A DNA stretch of 64,000 bases, taken from contig OY843749.1 in the NCBI GenBank assembly GCA_963693025.1, forward strand, positions 558,001 to 622,000, read 5' to 3'. The stretch comes from JAHRAW01 sp963693025 (GTDB lineage Bacteria; Pseudomonadota; Gammaproteobacteria; Arenicellales; Poriferihabitantaceae). The notes under the pieces are model-generated. The model searched no databases, was not told the DNA's origin, and was given only the letters and a program-made list of their open reading frames with translations. How positions within the stretch are numbered: the first letter of the stretch is position 1; the number at the start of each line of letters is the position of its first letter. Position numbers and translations under genes: made by a program. Below are positions 50,481 through 61,575 of this stretch, in pieces.

Positions 50481-51542
50481 TCAGGGCACCAACGCCACGC
50501 TGTCAAGCCCGGCGGTTTCGGGCAAGCCGAACATCAGGTTCATATTCTGCAACGCCTGCCCGGCGGCGCCCTTGACGAGGTTGTCTTCAACCACCAGCAC
50601 CACCACGGTGTCGCCATCGTGCGGTCGGTGAACCGCCATCCGGCAGACATTGCTGCCGCGCACGCTGCGCGTATCGGGATGCGAGCCGGCGGGCAACACA
50701 TCGATGAAAGGCTCGTCGGCGAAACGCGCTTGATAGATTTGTTGTAAGTCCACGTCCGCCTCAGCGGCGGCGGTGGGCGTCAGGCGGGCATACAGCGTGG
50801 CGTGAATGCCGCGAATAATCGGCAACAGGTGCGGCGTGAACACCAGTCCGACCGGTTGCCCCGCGAGTTGCGCCAACTCCTGCGCGGTTTCCGGCGCGTG
50901 CCGATGCCCGGACACCGCATAGGCTTTGAACGAATCGGCGGCCTCGCCGAGCGCGGTGTCCAGACTGGCTTTGCGCCCCGCGCCCGAGACGCCGGATTTG
51001 ACATCGGCAATCAGGTGGTCGAGGTCAATCAGTTGGTTTTCGATCAACGGCAGGTAGCCGAGTTGCACCGCGGTCGGATAGCAGCCGGGATTGGCAACCA
51101 GTCGCGCGTCGCGGATGCGCTGCCGGTTGATTTCCGGCAAGCCGTAGACCGCTTGCTCCAGCAACGCCGGGCAGTCGTGCTCTTTGCCATACCACCGCGC
51201 CCACTCTTGCGCGTCCTTGAAACGAAAGTCCGCCGACAAGTCGATGAATTTCACGCCGGCGTCCAACAACCCCTCGGCGTAACCCATCGCCACGCCGTTG
51301 GGCGTTGCGCTGAACACCAAGTCGCACTGCGCGAGCGCGGCTTCGTCCACGGGGGTAAATGTGAGGTCGGCGATTTTGGCGACGCCGCGCAACGCCGGAA
51401 ACACTTCCGCCACGCCCCGCCCGGCGTAGGCGTTGGAGGTCACGCACGCCGGCGCCGCGCTCGGATGGCGCGCCAGCAAGCGCAGCAATTCCATGCCGGT
51501 ATAGCCGCTGCCGCCGATGATGCCCGCTTTAATCTGTGTCAT
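50481..51542 (-). CDS. argC: N-acetyl-gamma-glutamyl-phosphate reductase
   Basis: 353 residues; NADPH-dependent third step of arginine synthesis. The NADP loop is AGIIGGSGYTGMELLRLLA; the catalytic cysteine lies in RLVANPGCYPTAVQLGYLP; the C-terminal substrate part has SVRGSNVCRMAVHR and DNLVKGAAGQALQNMN. Start MTQIKAGIIGGSG at 51542; the frame is open further but that part is not ArgC-like. Divergent from the yggS-proC gene. Confidence 0.96.
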   Translation of the reverse strand: MTQIKAGIIGGSGYTGMELLRLLARHPSAAPACVTSNAYAGRGVAEVFPALRGVAKIADLTFTPVDEAALAQCDLVFSATPNGVAMGYAEGLLDAGVKFIDLSADFRFKDAQEWARWYGKEHDCPALLEQAVYGLPEINRQRIRDARLVANPGCYPTAVQLGYLPLIENQLIDLDHLIADVKSGVSGAGRKASLDTALGEAADSFKAYAVSGHRHAPETAQELAQLAGQPVGLVFTPHLLPIIRGIHATLYARLTPTAAAEADVDLQQIYQARFADEPFIDVLPAGSHPDTRSVRGSNVCRMAVHRPHDGDTVVVLVVEDNLVKGAAGQALQNMNLMFGLPETAGLDSVALVP

Positions 51543-51722
51543 TTTTCCACGCCGCTTTGCCGCTTGCCATTTACGTTTTGCGCGTTGCGCCCTGTTACAA
51601 TCAGCCGTCTCAACCGTGTTGGATTCTTGCGAATACAAGCCAAAGTGTACCGCCATTTACGCCGCTATTATAATGCCCGCAGCCACAAACGGTGGATTGC
51701 GTTCGCCGAAAAGCGCTGAAAA

Positions 51723-53336
51723 ATGCGCCCGCCTTCGCACGCCGTGAGATGGCGCCGGGTCAGGGAGGAGATTGCGCGCGCGAGCGCACTTCACCGGCGA
51801 ACCCCCGACTCGGTCAGGCTGGTGGCGGTCAGCAAGCAGCAGCCGGCGCACGAGGTGGTGGCGCTCGCCCGCCTCGGTCAGCGCGACTTCGCCGAGAACT
51901 ACGCGCAGGAGGCCGTCGCCAAAATCGAGGGGGTGATGGAATCGTTGGCATACACCGATGACATTGACACCATCCTCAATTTGCGCTGGCATTTCATCGG
52001 CCATATTCAAAGCCGCAAATGCCGCGCTATCGCGGAGCATTTTAACTGGGTGCACAGCGTGGACAGCATCAAGGTGGCGAAAGGACTGAGCCGATGGCGG
52101 GCGGGGGCGGTGCCGCTGAACGTGTTGATTCAACTTAACTTGCAGGAGGAAGACTCCAAACACGGCGTGTCCGAGCGCGAGTTGCCGGCGCTCGCCGACG
52201 CCGTCGCCAACTTGCCGAACCTCGTCCTGCGCGGCTTGATGGTGATTCCCAAACCCGAAAAATCCCCGCAAAAACAGCGCGCGGTATTTCGCCGCTGCCA
52301 CGCGGCACTCGATGCGCTAAACGCACGCGGCCTGCGCCTCGACCACCTGTCCATGGGCATGACCGCCGACATGGAATCCGCCATCGCCGAAGGCGCCAGC
52401 ATGGTGCGAATTGGCACTGGGGTGTTTGGTCCGCGCTTGGCGAAGTTGCCGGTTCCCCCCCATTTCACCCACAATCCACCCACCATGAACAAACCCACAA
52501 AAATCGCTTTCATCGGCGGCGGCAATATGGCGCGTGGCATCATTGGCGGGTTGATTAATTCGGGCTGGGCGGCTGGGGATTTGTCGGTGGCGGATCCGGT
52601 GGGGGCGCAGCGTGAGGGGGTGGCGGAGCGGTTTGGTGTGGGGTGTTTTGAGGACAATGCGCGTTGCGCCGAGCGCGGTGATGTCGTCGTGCTGGCGGTC
52701 AAACCGCAGTTGATGCGCCCCGCCGTGGAGTCCGTGGCGGAGGCGTTGCAACGGCGGTCCGCCAAGCCGCTACTCATCTCCGTCGCCGCCGGCATTCGCT
52801 GTGACGATGTGCTTCGCTGGGCGGGCGGGGCGCTGGCGTTGGTGCGCGTGATGCCCAACACGCCGGCGCTGGTCAACGCCGGAATTTCCGGGCTGTTCGC
52901 CAACGACTTGGTCACCGCGCAACAACGCGCGCTGGCGCAGACCATCCTGCGTGCGGTCGGCGAGACGGTGTGGGTGGAGCGCGAAGCGCTGATTGACACG
53001 GTGACCGGCGTCTCCGGCAGCGGTCCGGCATACTTCTTCAAGTTGATGGAGTTGCTGGCGCGCGGCGCGCAGGACAACGGACTCGACCGGGAGACCGCCA
53101 ACGCGCTCGCCGTGCAGACCGCCCTCGGCGCGGCGTTGCTCGCCCAGCAGAGCGAAGCGGATGCCGCCACGCTGCGCCGCCAGGTCACCTCCGCGGGCGG
53201 CACCACCGAAGCGGCGCTGAGCCAAATGGAAGCGCTCGGACTGGACGACGCAGTCCTTCAAGGCATCGCCGCCGCCATCGCACGCGCCGAGCAACTCGCC
53301 GACGAATTCGGAGACAAATTCGGAGACGTCAGATGA
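51723..53336 (+). CDS. Fusion of YggS (PLP homeostasis protein) and pyrroline-5-carboxylate reductase ProC
   Basis: 537 residues in one frame. Residues 1 to about 235 are YggS/PROSC: the PLP lysine is in VRLVAVSKQQPAHEV, then GQRDFAENYAQEAVAKI, WHFIGHIQSRKCRA, HLSMGMTADMESAIAEGA. After a short proline-rich linker (PVPPHFTHNPPT) comes ProC: MNKPTKIAFIGGGNMARGII, VVVLAVKPQLM, VRVMPNTPALVNAGISGL, and the C-terminal GVSGSGPAYFFKLMELLA and QVTSAGGTTEAAL. There is no stop or ribosome site at the joint ATG (52485). The two genes are usual neighbours; here they are fused. The next gene, yggT, overlaps by 4 bases. Confidence 0.92.
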   Translation: MRPPSHAVRWRRVREEIARASALHRRTPDSVRLVAVSKQQPAHEVVALARLGQRDFAENYAQEAVAKIEGVMESLAYTDDIDTILNLRWHFIGHIQSRKCRAIAEHFNWVHSVDSIKVAKGLSRWRAGAVPLNVLIQLNLQEEDSKHGVSERELPALADAVANLPNLVLRGLMVIPKPEKSPQKQRAVFRRCHAALDALNARGLRLDHLSMGMTADMESAIAEGASMVRIGTGVFGPRLAKLPVPPHFTHNPPTMNKPTKIAFIGGGNMARGIIGGLINSGWAAGDLSVADPVGAQREGVAERFGVGCFEDNARCAERGDVVVLAVKPQLMRPAVESVAEALQRRSAKPLLISVAAGIRCDDVLRWAGGALALVRVMPNTPALVNAGISGLFANDLVTAQQRALAQTILRAVGETVWVEREALIDTVTGVSGSGPAYFFKLMELLARGAQDNGLDRETANALAVQTALGAALLAQQSEADAATLRRQVTSAGGTTEAALSQMEALGLDDAVLQGIAAAIARAEQLADEFGDKFGDVR

Positions 53337-53890
53337 GCGCGCCCGCCTCCCTCATCCAAACCGTCATCGGTCTCTACGTGATTGCGGTCATTCTGCGGTT
53401 TTTGTTTGAGTTGTTGCGCGTGGATTTTCGCAACCCGCTGGCGCAAATGATTGTCGCCGTCACCAACCCGCCGCTGCGCGTTATGCGGCGATTCATCCCC
53501 GGCTTATACGGCATCGACCTGTCCGCCGTCGCGCTCATTTGGATTCTTGAACTGGTCAAACTGGCGGCGCCGCTGATGCTCGCCGGCTATCCCTTCGGCT
53601 GGAGCGGCGCGCTCGTCTTGAGCCTCGCCGAGGGCTTGAACTCGGTCGTCTGGGTCTTCCTGCTGGCGGTCCTGGCGAGCGTCGTCGTCAGTTGGGTCGC
53701 GCCGCGCTCCGCGCATCCGGCGGTGCGCCTCGTGGACGACCTGAGCCGACCGGTGATGATGCCGTTCCGCCGCCTGCTGCCGCCCATCGGCGGGCTGGAC
53801 TTCTCGCCCATCGCCACGCTGTTCGCCCTCCGATTGGCGCAGCAGTTCCTGCTCTCGCCACTCGCCGAGTTTGGCGCGCGGTTGTTGTGA
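53333..53890 (+). CDS. yggT: YggT-family membrane protein
   Basis: 185 residues with two YggT repeats, each of paired membrane helices: VDFRNPLAQMIVAVTNPPLR and then MRRFIPGL in the first, and VDDLSRPVMMPFRRLLPPIG in the second. Small integral-membrane protein, suggested to be involved in division or osmotic tolerance. Its ATG overlaps the fusion gene's stop (ATGA). Conserved position after proC. Confidence 0.94.
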   Translation: MSAPASLIQTVIGLYVIAVILRFLFELLRVDFRNPLAQMIVAVTNPPLRVMRRFIPGLYGIDLSAVALIWILELVKLAAPLMLAGYPFGWSGALVLSLAEGLNSVVWVFLLAVLASVVVSWVAPRSAHPAVRLVDDLSRPVMMPFRRLLPPIGGLDFSPIATLFALRLAQQFLLSPLAEFGARLL

Positions 53891-53897
53891 GCGCGCC

Positions 53898-55514
<1,617 letters not shown>

Positions 55515-55605
55515 AGTTGCGTTATGGAAACGGGAGTGGCGTATAATATACCAATCCATTCGCGCCGGATTGCGCGCGCCGCTTTACTTCACATTGCTAC
55601 TTCAA

Positions 55606-56271
55606 ATGAATGCCTTGAAAACCCAGTTTGTCGAACTATGCATCCAAAACGAAGTCCTTCGCTTTGGCGAGTTTACGCTCAAATCGGGGCGCGTCAGCCC
55701 GTATTTTTTTGACGCCGGCTGCTTCAACCGCGGGCGCTTGCTGGGGCAACTGGCGCGGCACTATGCGCGCGTCCTCGCCGAGCGCATCACACGCGATTTC
55801 ATGCTCTACGGACCCGCCTACAAAGGCATCCCACTGGCCGCGGCGACCGCGTTGAAACTGTCCGAAGACCACGACCGCGACGTCGGCTACGCCTTCAACC
55901 GCAAGGAAGTCAAAGACCACGGCGAAGGCGGCGCGCTCATCGGCGCGCGCTTGCGCGGCGACGTGGTCATCATCGACGACGTAATCACCGCCGGCACCTC
56001 GGTGGCCCAGTCCGTCGCAACAATCAAAGCCGCCGGCGCAACCCCCCACTCGGTAATCATCGCCCTCGACCGCCGAGAAATCGCCGGCGCCAACAACCTG
56101 TCCGCCGCGCAGCAGGTGCAACGCGAATACGGCATTCCGGTTTACTCAATCATCGACCTGCGCGATTTGATCGACTATTTGGAGCAGGATGAAACCGCGG
56201 GGCGGTTTGCCGAGGCGATTAAGTCTTACCGCGACCGATATGGGGTGTCGGAGGATGAGCGCGGTGTATGA
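55606..56271 (+). CDS. pyrE: Orotate phosphoribosyltransferase
   Basis: 221 residues; makes orotidine monophosphate from orotate and PRPP. The PRPP-binding loop is VVIIDDVITAGTSVAQS; also FTLKSGRVSPYFFDAGCFN and GYAFNRKEVKDHGEGGALIG (flexible catalytic loop). ATG at 55606 gives the family N-terminus MNALKTQFVELCIQNEVL; the 52 open codons upstream run antisense to ampG. Confidence 0.96.
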   Translation: MNALKTQFVELCIQNEVLRFGEFTLKSGRVSPYFFDAGCFNRGRLLGQLARHYARVLAERITRDFMLYGPAYKGIPLAAATALKLSEDHDRDVGYAFNRKEVKDHGEGGALIGARLRGDVVIIDDVITAGTSVAQSVATIKAAGATPHSVIIALDRREIAGANNLSAAQQVQREYGIPVYSIIDLRDLIDYLEQDETAGRFAEAIKSYRDRYGVSEDERGV

Positions 56272-56347
56272 GTCGTTGTCGGCGCCGTGAAATAAGGGGA
56301 TCATTAAGCAAAGTTGAAGATCAACAACCCCAACAAAAACAAAACTT

Positions 56348-56437
56348 CGTCATTCACAACAACTTCGTCATTCACAACAACTTCGTCATTCACAACAACT
56401 TCGTCATTCACAACAACTTCGTCATTCACAACAACGT
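56348..56437 (+). repeat. Five tandem 18-bp copies of a repeat end
   Basis: CGTCATTCACAACAACTT is repeated four times exactly from 56348, the fifth ending GT instead of TT, and leads without a break into a dispersed repeat starting CGTCATTCTCGAGCG at 56438. Frames on both strands through it give low-complexity peptides (SFTTTSSFTTT or VVVNDEVVVNDE); these are not genes. Confidence 0.92.
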
Positions 56438-56560
56438 CGTCATTCTCGAGCGTTAGTGTCCGTTTGCCGCCGCGCTTCTTCTTGCGGCGGCTTACGGACA
56501 CTTACGACCTCGGGAATCTCCCTAAGGCTACCGTGGACTAAAACAAAGCCCCAACACCGC
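56438..56560 (+). repeat. Dispersed mosaic repeat, truncated copy
   Basis: Left end and GC-rich hairpin module are present, then the copy breaks off after CTCCCTAAGGCTACCGTG; the right half is missing or replaced by module F starting about 56570. Confidence 0.8.
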
Positions 56561-56569
56561 CACCCATTC

Positions 56570-56922
56570 CTCCGAATACCCCAACGCCGCCATTCCGGAA
56601 CGATAAAAAATAAGGAGCACAGCGACTATATTTTTCTCGTATCCGGAATCCAGTGTCTTTAGTTTCAACGCCACCGACCTAAGACGCTGGATTGCGCGTA
56701 TCATCCCTGATACGCGCCCTTCGGGCTACGCGAAAATCCGCTCCCGGCGGATTTTTCCCGCTCAAAAGACTGCGGGAATGGCGGCTTACTCGCCGCCTGC
56801 TTCGCTCGCTTTGTTCAAGTCCGTGCCAACCTTAGGAAGATTCCCGAGGACGCAAGTGTCCGTAAGCCGCCGCTTAAAAGAAAAAGCGCGGCGGCAACGG
56901 ACACTAACGCTCGAGAATGACG
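56570..56922 (-). repeat. Composite of modules F, D, E and an inverted repeat half
   Basis: In order: module F in inverted form (56570-56700, shared with 10246-10435); the palindromes GTATCATCCCTGATAC and AAAATCCGC/GCGGATTTT (56698-56755); a CCCGCTCAAAAGACTGCGGG hairpin with GGCGGCTTACTCGCCGCC (56758-56800), identical to 60136-60178; and the hairpin half-unit ending CGCTCGAGAATGACG at 56922. Decaying GAATGACG-like ends continue to about 56990. No gene is seen from 56272 to 57041. Confidence 0.8.
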
Positions 56923-57041
56923 AGGTTTTGGAATGACGGTGTTGTTGTCAATGACGATGCTGTTGTGAATGACGAGGAGTTGTTGAATAACGAGAAGTTG
57001 CTTTTTGTTTGTCAACTCGCATTGCCTCCCCCCAAAAATAA

Positions 57042-57118
57042 TGGCGCGCCCGGAGAGATTCGAACTCCCGACCTCCTGGTTCGTAGCCAGGTGCTCTATC
57101 CAACTGAGCTACGGGCGC
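57042..57118 (-). tRNA. tRNA-Arg (anticodon ACG)
   Basis: On the minus strand: acceptor GCGCCCG pairing with CGGGCGC, D-arm TAGCTCAGTTGGATAGAGCA, anticodon arm CCTGG-CTACGAA-CCAGG (anticodon ACG), T-arm GGGAG-TTCGAAT-CTCTC-like, encoded CCA at 57042-57044. Its first ten bases are shared with the 3' end of the glycosyltransferase gene. Confidence 0.96.
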
Positions 57119-58083
57119 TTGGTGATTCTTCGTAACTTGTTGATAAATTTGCCCCCCCCCCCGATTTTCCAACCGCGGTAGTCGCTCGACAGACGCGCCG
57201 GAAGGGGAGCCTTCAAGGGCGCGGACACCGCTCGCTCTCTTTGCGGTTCGCGCGTTGCGAAAATCTGTTCAAAGCGCGCCGCTATCGCGTCATCCGTCAG
57301 ATAGTCCGGCTCGTGGTTGCCGCGCAAATACGGCTCGGCGAGATACGCGCGGTACAACCGCTCGGATTGGTCTACTTCCACCACGCGCTCAATCACCTCG
57401 TCAAAACTGTGGTAATCATGGCAGTTGATGAACGCCTTCGGGTTGAATTCAAGATTGACCAGCGGGTTGCCCCAGTAAATCGGTATCGTGTTGGCGACCA
57501 TCGCATCGTAAATCTTTTCCGTAGTATAACCGGGATAGGAGGCATTTTCAAAAACGATTGAAAACTTGAAGGGTGTCATAAAATCAATTTTCGCCCGATG
57601 GTTGAGATGGACGCCGGTATTGTTGCGAAAACGCCCGGCGCTCACCACCGGTTGGTAGGCGGAAAGTTGTTCGAAGAAACGGTTTCGCGCCTTGCATTTT
57701 GGATTGCTGTAGATGAAATTGCAAAATTTATTCTTGGCTTGCATCAGGGTGTCGATGTCTTTGTGCGCCTTCAGTTTGGCGCACTCGGGGTCTCTCCAGG
57801 CGTATGACGGAAAGCGGTAATTGCGGTTGGTGATGGGATAATCAAACCCGAAGGCGTAGTCGCATTCCCGGAAATTGGGGCGCAGGTTTTCCGCGGTGCA
57901 AAAGATGCGTATGCAGTCATATTTGCGATAGTCGTTGCCGAACGCCGAGTAAAAAAGATAGTCGGGCTGTTCTGAAATCTCCGGCGTAAATTTTTTCGAC
58001 AAGAGGCGAAAAAAAGGATTGCGGTCAACCGAGCGTAGCGGCCAGAAATCGCTGAAATTGACTTTTACGACACGCCTGTTCAC
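57109..58083 (-). CDS. Glycosyltransferase family 10 (alpha-1,3/1,4-fucosyltransferase-like)
   Basis: 324 residues. The GT10 C-terminal donor-binding signature is plain: FSIVFENASYPGYTTEKIYD followed by AMVANTIPIYWGNP. The N-terminal half has a Rossmann-like acceptor domain (VNFSDFWPL, CTAENLRPNFRECDYAFGF). GT10 enzymes of bacteria decorate LPS or other surface glycans with fucose. No GDP-fucose synthesis genes are seen. The gene sits between tRNA-Ser and tRNA-Arg, which are normally close neighbours in the csrA region, and its stop codon TAG is inside the first bases of tRNA-Arg. Probably an inserted surface-modification gene. Confidence 0.9.
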   Translation of the reverse strand: MNRRVVKVNFSDFWPLRSVDRNPFFRLLSKKFTPEISEQPDYLFYSAFGNDYRKYDCIRIFCTAENLRPNFRECDYAFGFDYPITNRNYRFPSYAWRDPECAKLKAHKDIDTLMQAKNKFCNFIYSNPKCKARNRFFEQLSAYQPVVSAGRFRNNTGVHLNHRAKIDFMTPFKFSIVFENASYPGYTTEKIYDAMVANTIPIYWGNPLVNLEFNPKAFINCHDYHSFDEVIERVVEVDQSERLYRAYLAEPYLRGNHEPDYLTDDAIAARFEQIFATREPQRERAVSAPLKAPLPARLSSDYRGWKIGGGGKFINKLRRITKRP

Positions 58084-58105
58084 CGCGCTTTCACCCTGAG
58101 AACGC

Positions 58106-58198
58106 TGGCGGAGAGAGAGGGATTCGAACCCTCGATGAGGCTATAAACCCCATACTCCCTTAGCAGGGGAGCGCCTTCAACCACTCGGCCATCTCTCC
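58106..58198 (-). tRNA. tRNA-Ser (anticodon GCT)
   Basis: On the minus strand: acceptor GGAGAGA with TCTCTCC, long variable arm typical of tRNA-Ser, anticodon arm CTCCC-CTGCTAA-GGGAG (anticodon GCT), T-arm GTTCGAATC, encoded CCA at 58106-58108. 93 bases. Its position just after csrA is conserved in gammaproteobacteria. Confidence 0.96.
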
Positions 58199-58233
58199 GT
58201 ATTTCCGCCCCGCATCAACCGCACCTCGGCGAC

Positions 58234-58518
58234 TCAGGCGTTGTGCGGGTCCGCTTCTTCGGGCGAGGGCTGTTGCTCGTCGTCGTAACTCTCCGGGTCA
58301 TCGCCCTCGCCGGTCCGGTCATACTCGTTGCCCTGCTGCGGCGCCTGGCCGCCTTGTTCGTGTTTGATTTTGTAGTAGATTTCCTCGCGGTGGACGGGAA
58401 TGTCTTTGGGCGCATTGATGCCAATGCGAACCTGGGTGCCACGCACACCCAGCACGGTAAGACGGACTTCGTCTCCGATATAAACGGATTCGCCGATTCG
58501 GCGGGTAAGGATTAACAT
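58234..58518 (-). CDS. csrA: Carbon storage regulator CsrA, with long acidic C-terminal tail
   Basis: 94 residues. The first about 55 residues are standard CsrA: MLILTRRIGESVYIGDEVRL with the RNA-contact LTRR, then VRIGINAPKDIPVHREEIY with the second contact VHREEI. After that the usual 6-10-residue tail is replaced by about 40 residues rich in glutamine, aspartate, glutamate and serine. CsrA dimers bind GGA motifs in mRNA leaders to control translation. The order lysC-csrA-tRNA-Ser is typical. AGGAG lies before the ATG. Confidence 0.96.
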   Translation of the reverse strand: MLILTRRIGESVYIGDEVRLTVLGVRGTQVRIGINAPKDIPVHREEIYYKIKHEQGGQAPQQGNEYDRTGEGDDPESYDDEQQPSPEEADPHNA

Positions 58519-58678
58519 TGGCCTGCTCCTGTTTGGGTAAGTCTGCTAATTACGGCACCAAATTCGCCATTTCCGCCACACACTCCCAGCCTTGGCGCCC
58601 GATGCCTAGACGTTAAAGTAACCGATTTTTGGGGGGGATGCAATCTTAACTGCGTCGGCATTCCCGCAACCTACCCCC

Positions 58679-59902
<1,224 letters not shown>

Positions 59903-60014
59903 TGCGTTGGGGTCGTGGTTGATTGCGGGGATGCGGTAAATTATACAAGCGGTTGATGGATAATGGGAGAGGGGTATTAGGTAAAGTTGGCAAACAAAAA
60001 ACAACTCCTCACTC

Positions 60015-60298
60015 CGTCATTCTCGAACGGTAGAAAATAGGGAGCCGATAGGCGACCATATTTTGTTCGATTCGGGAATCTCATCCCGTTTGGCGTGGTC
60101 TTGAACGGAGCGACACTAAGACACATGGATTCCCGCTCAAAAGACTGCGGGAATGGCGGCTTACTCGCCGCCTGCTTCGCTCGCTTTGTTGGAATTCACG
60201 GTAGACTTAGGGAGATTCCCGAGGTCGTAAGTGTCCGGTAAGCCGCCGCTTAAAAGAAAAAGCGCGGCGGCAACGGACACTAACGCTCGAGAATGACG
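60015..60298 (-). repeat. Dispersed mosaic repeat, inverted copy with module E insertion
   Basis: Left end CGTCATTCTCGAACGG; right end CGCTCGAGAATGACG. The middle holds ATTCCCGCTCAAAAGACTGC followed by GGGAATGGCGGCTTACTCG and on to CGCTCGCTTTGTT, a segment found word for word at 56757-56816, in place of the standard left half. It lies between lysC and the Sel1 lipoprotein gene. Confidence 0.82.
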
Positions 60299-60360
60299 AA
60301 TAATAGGTTTTTGTCGAACCGATTCGAGTCATGCGGCTTGATGTTTGTTTGTTGAATAAA

Positions 60361-61551
60361 TTACTCCCGACGCTTTTCAATCTCTTCCAACCGCCGCATT
60401 GCCTCCGTTTTCGCGTCGTGAATTTCTGAACGAGACAAAGAATAAATCTGTTCTTCAATATCGTCTCCGGCTAAATTTTTGACCACGTCGCTAGTTACTT
60501 TTGCAATAGAGTGCCAAATATAGGCTTCATATGCATTCTTAATCACTCCTTCGCCCTTTAAGTATGCAGAGCCTAATGCATCTTGTGCAAGCCCTATGCT
60601 AATAGACTCACTTTTATTTTTTGGGTATTGCTTCGCTACTTTGCGATACCATTGAGCCGCTTCGCGTTTATTTCTCGCAATGCCTTCGCCTTCGCTATAT
60701 GAATAAGCCAAAGCAAATTGGCCTGCAACGTTTCCTTGCTCGGCAGATTTACGATACCAATGGACTGCTTCTTGTTTGTTTTGCGCAACGCCTTCACCTT
60801 CGCTATATGCATACCCCAAGTGATACTGTGATCTTGCATGCCCTTGTTCCGCTCGAGTACGATACCAAAGCACACCGAATTCCTTATCGGGCCAATTGCT
60901 TATGCCATACTCAGCCGCTTTGACAAGCCACTCACCTGCGACTGCTTCATCTTTGGTCACACCGCGTCCGAGATAATATGCCTCGAATAAAGCGTGTTGC
61001 GCGGGTGCATAATCTTGTTTTGCGGACTTAAGAAACCATTCATTTGACTTAACAGCATCATGAGAAACCCCCTTTCCATTAAGATAGAATTTACCCAAAT
61101 AATATTGTCCGGGCGCATTACCTTGTTCTGCTGATTGACGATACCAATATACCGCTTTGGATTCATCCGCCACAACACCAAGACCGATGAGATACAATCC
61201 CCCTAACTGATTTTGTGACGGAATGTGACCTTGTTCCGCTGCTTTGGTGAACCAATATACTGCTCTTTTCGGATCTTCTGATAACGCCCTAAACCCAATG
61301 GCATGTTGGTCTTCCGCAGACATTGGATCAACAATTTTCTCGCTTATCATGGTGCGATATATGTCTTCGCCTGTTTCTTTATCAAAACCGACTGCAAATA
61401 TTAAAAATTTCATGTAGTCCTGCGCAAACTCATCGTGAGTAAACTCACTTTCTGCGGTGGCAGACGGTTCACTGCCAGATGGCGCACACGCGGCTATTTG
61501 CATAATTATTGCAAAAACCACCGTATAATAAAGAGAAATTTTCTGTTTCAT
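60361..61551 (-). CDS. Sel1-repeat lipoprotein
   Basis: 396 residues from ATG 61551. A lipoprotein signal (hydrophobic YYTVVFAIIMQ, lipobox IAAC, then APSGSEP) anchors it, after Lgt processing. At least six Sel1 repeats follow, e.g. GHIPSQNQLGGLYLIGLGVV, NAPGQYYLGKFYLNGKGVSH, GHARSQYHLGYAYSEGEGVA, NVAGQFALAYSYSEGEGIAR. The C-terminal end is charged and coiled-coil-like (EAMRRLEEIEKRRE). Probably a periplasmic interaction scaffold. The gene and its upstream neighbour are AT-rich relative to lysC and acnB. Confidence 0.88.
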   Translation of the reverse strand: MKQKISLYYTVVFAIIMQIAACAPSGSEPSATAESEFTHDEFAQDYMKFLIFAVGFDKETGEDIYRTMISEKIVDPMSAEDQHAIGFRALSEDPKRAVYWFTKAAEQGHIPSQNQLGGLYLIGLGVVADESKAVYWYRQSAEQGNAPGQYYLGKFYLNGKGVSHDAVKSNEWFLKSAKQDYAPAQHALFEAYYLGRGVTKDEAVAGEWLVKAAEYGISNWPDKEFGVLWYRTRAEQGHARSQYHLGYAYSEGEGVAQNKQEAVHWYRKSAEQGNVAGQFALAYSYSEGEGIARNKREAAQWYRKVAKQYPKNKSESISIGLAQDALGSAYLKGEGVIKNAYEAYIWHSIAKVTSDVVKNLAGDDIEEQIYSLSRSEIHDAKTEAMRRLEEIEKRRE

Positions 61552-61575
61552 ATAAACACCAGTCGGCTGATTCAA

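Noticed and set aside
56304..56541. Frames on both strands with SSFTTT or VVVNDE repeats
   Set aside because: They are translations of the 18-bp tandem array in two directions, without ribosome sites.
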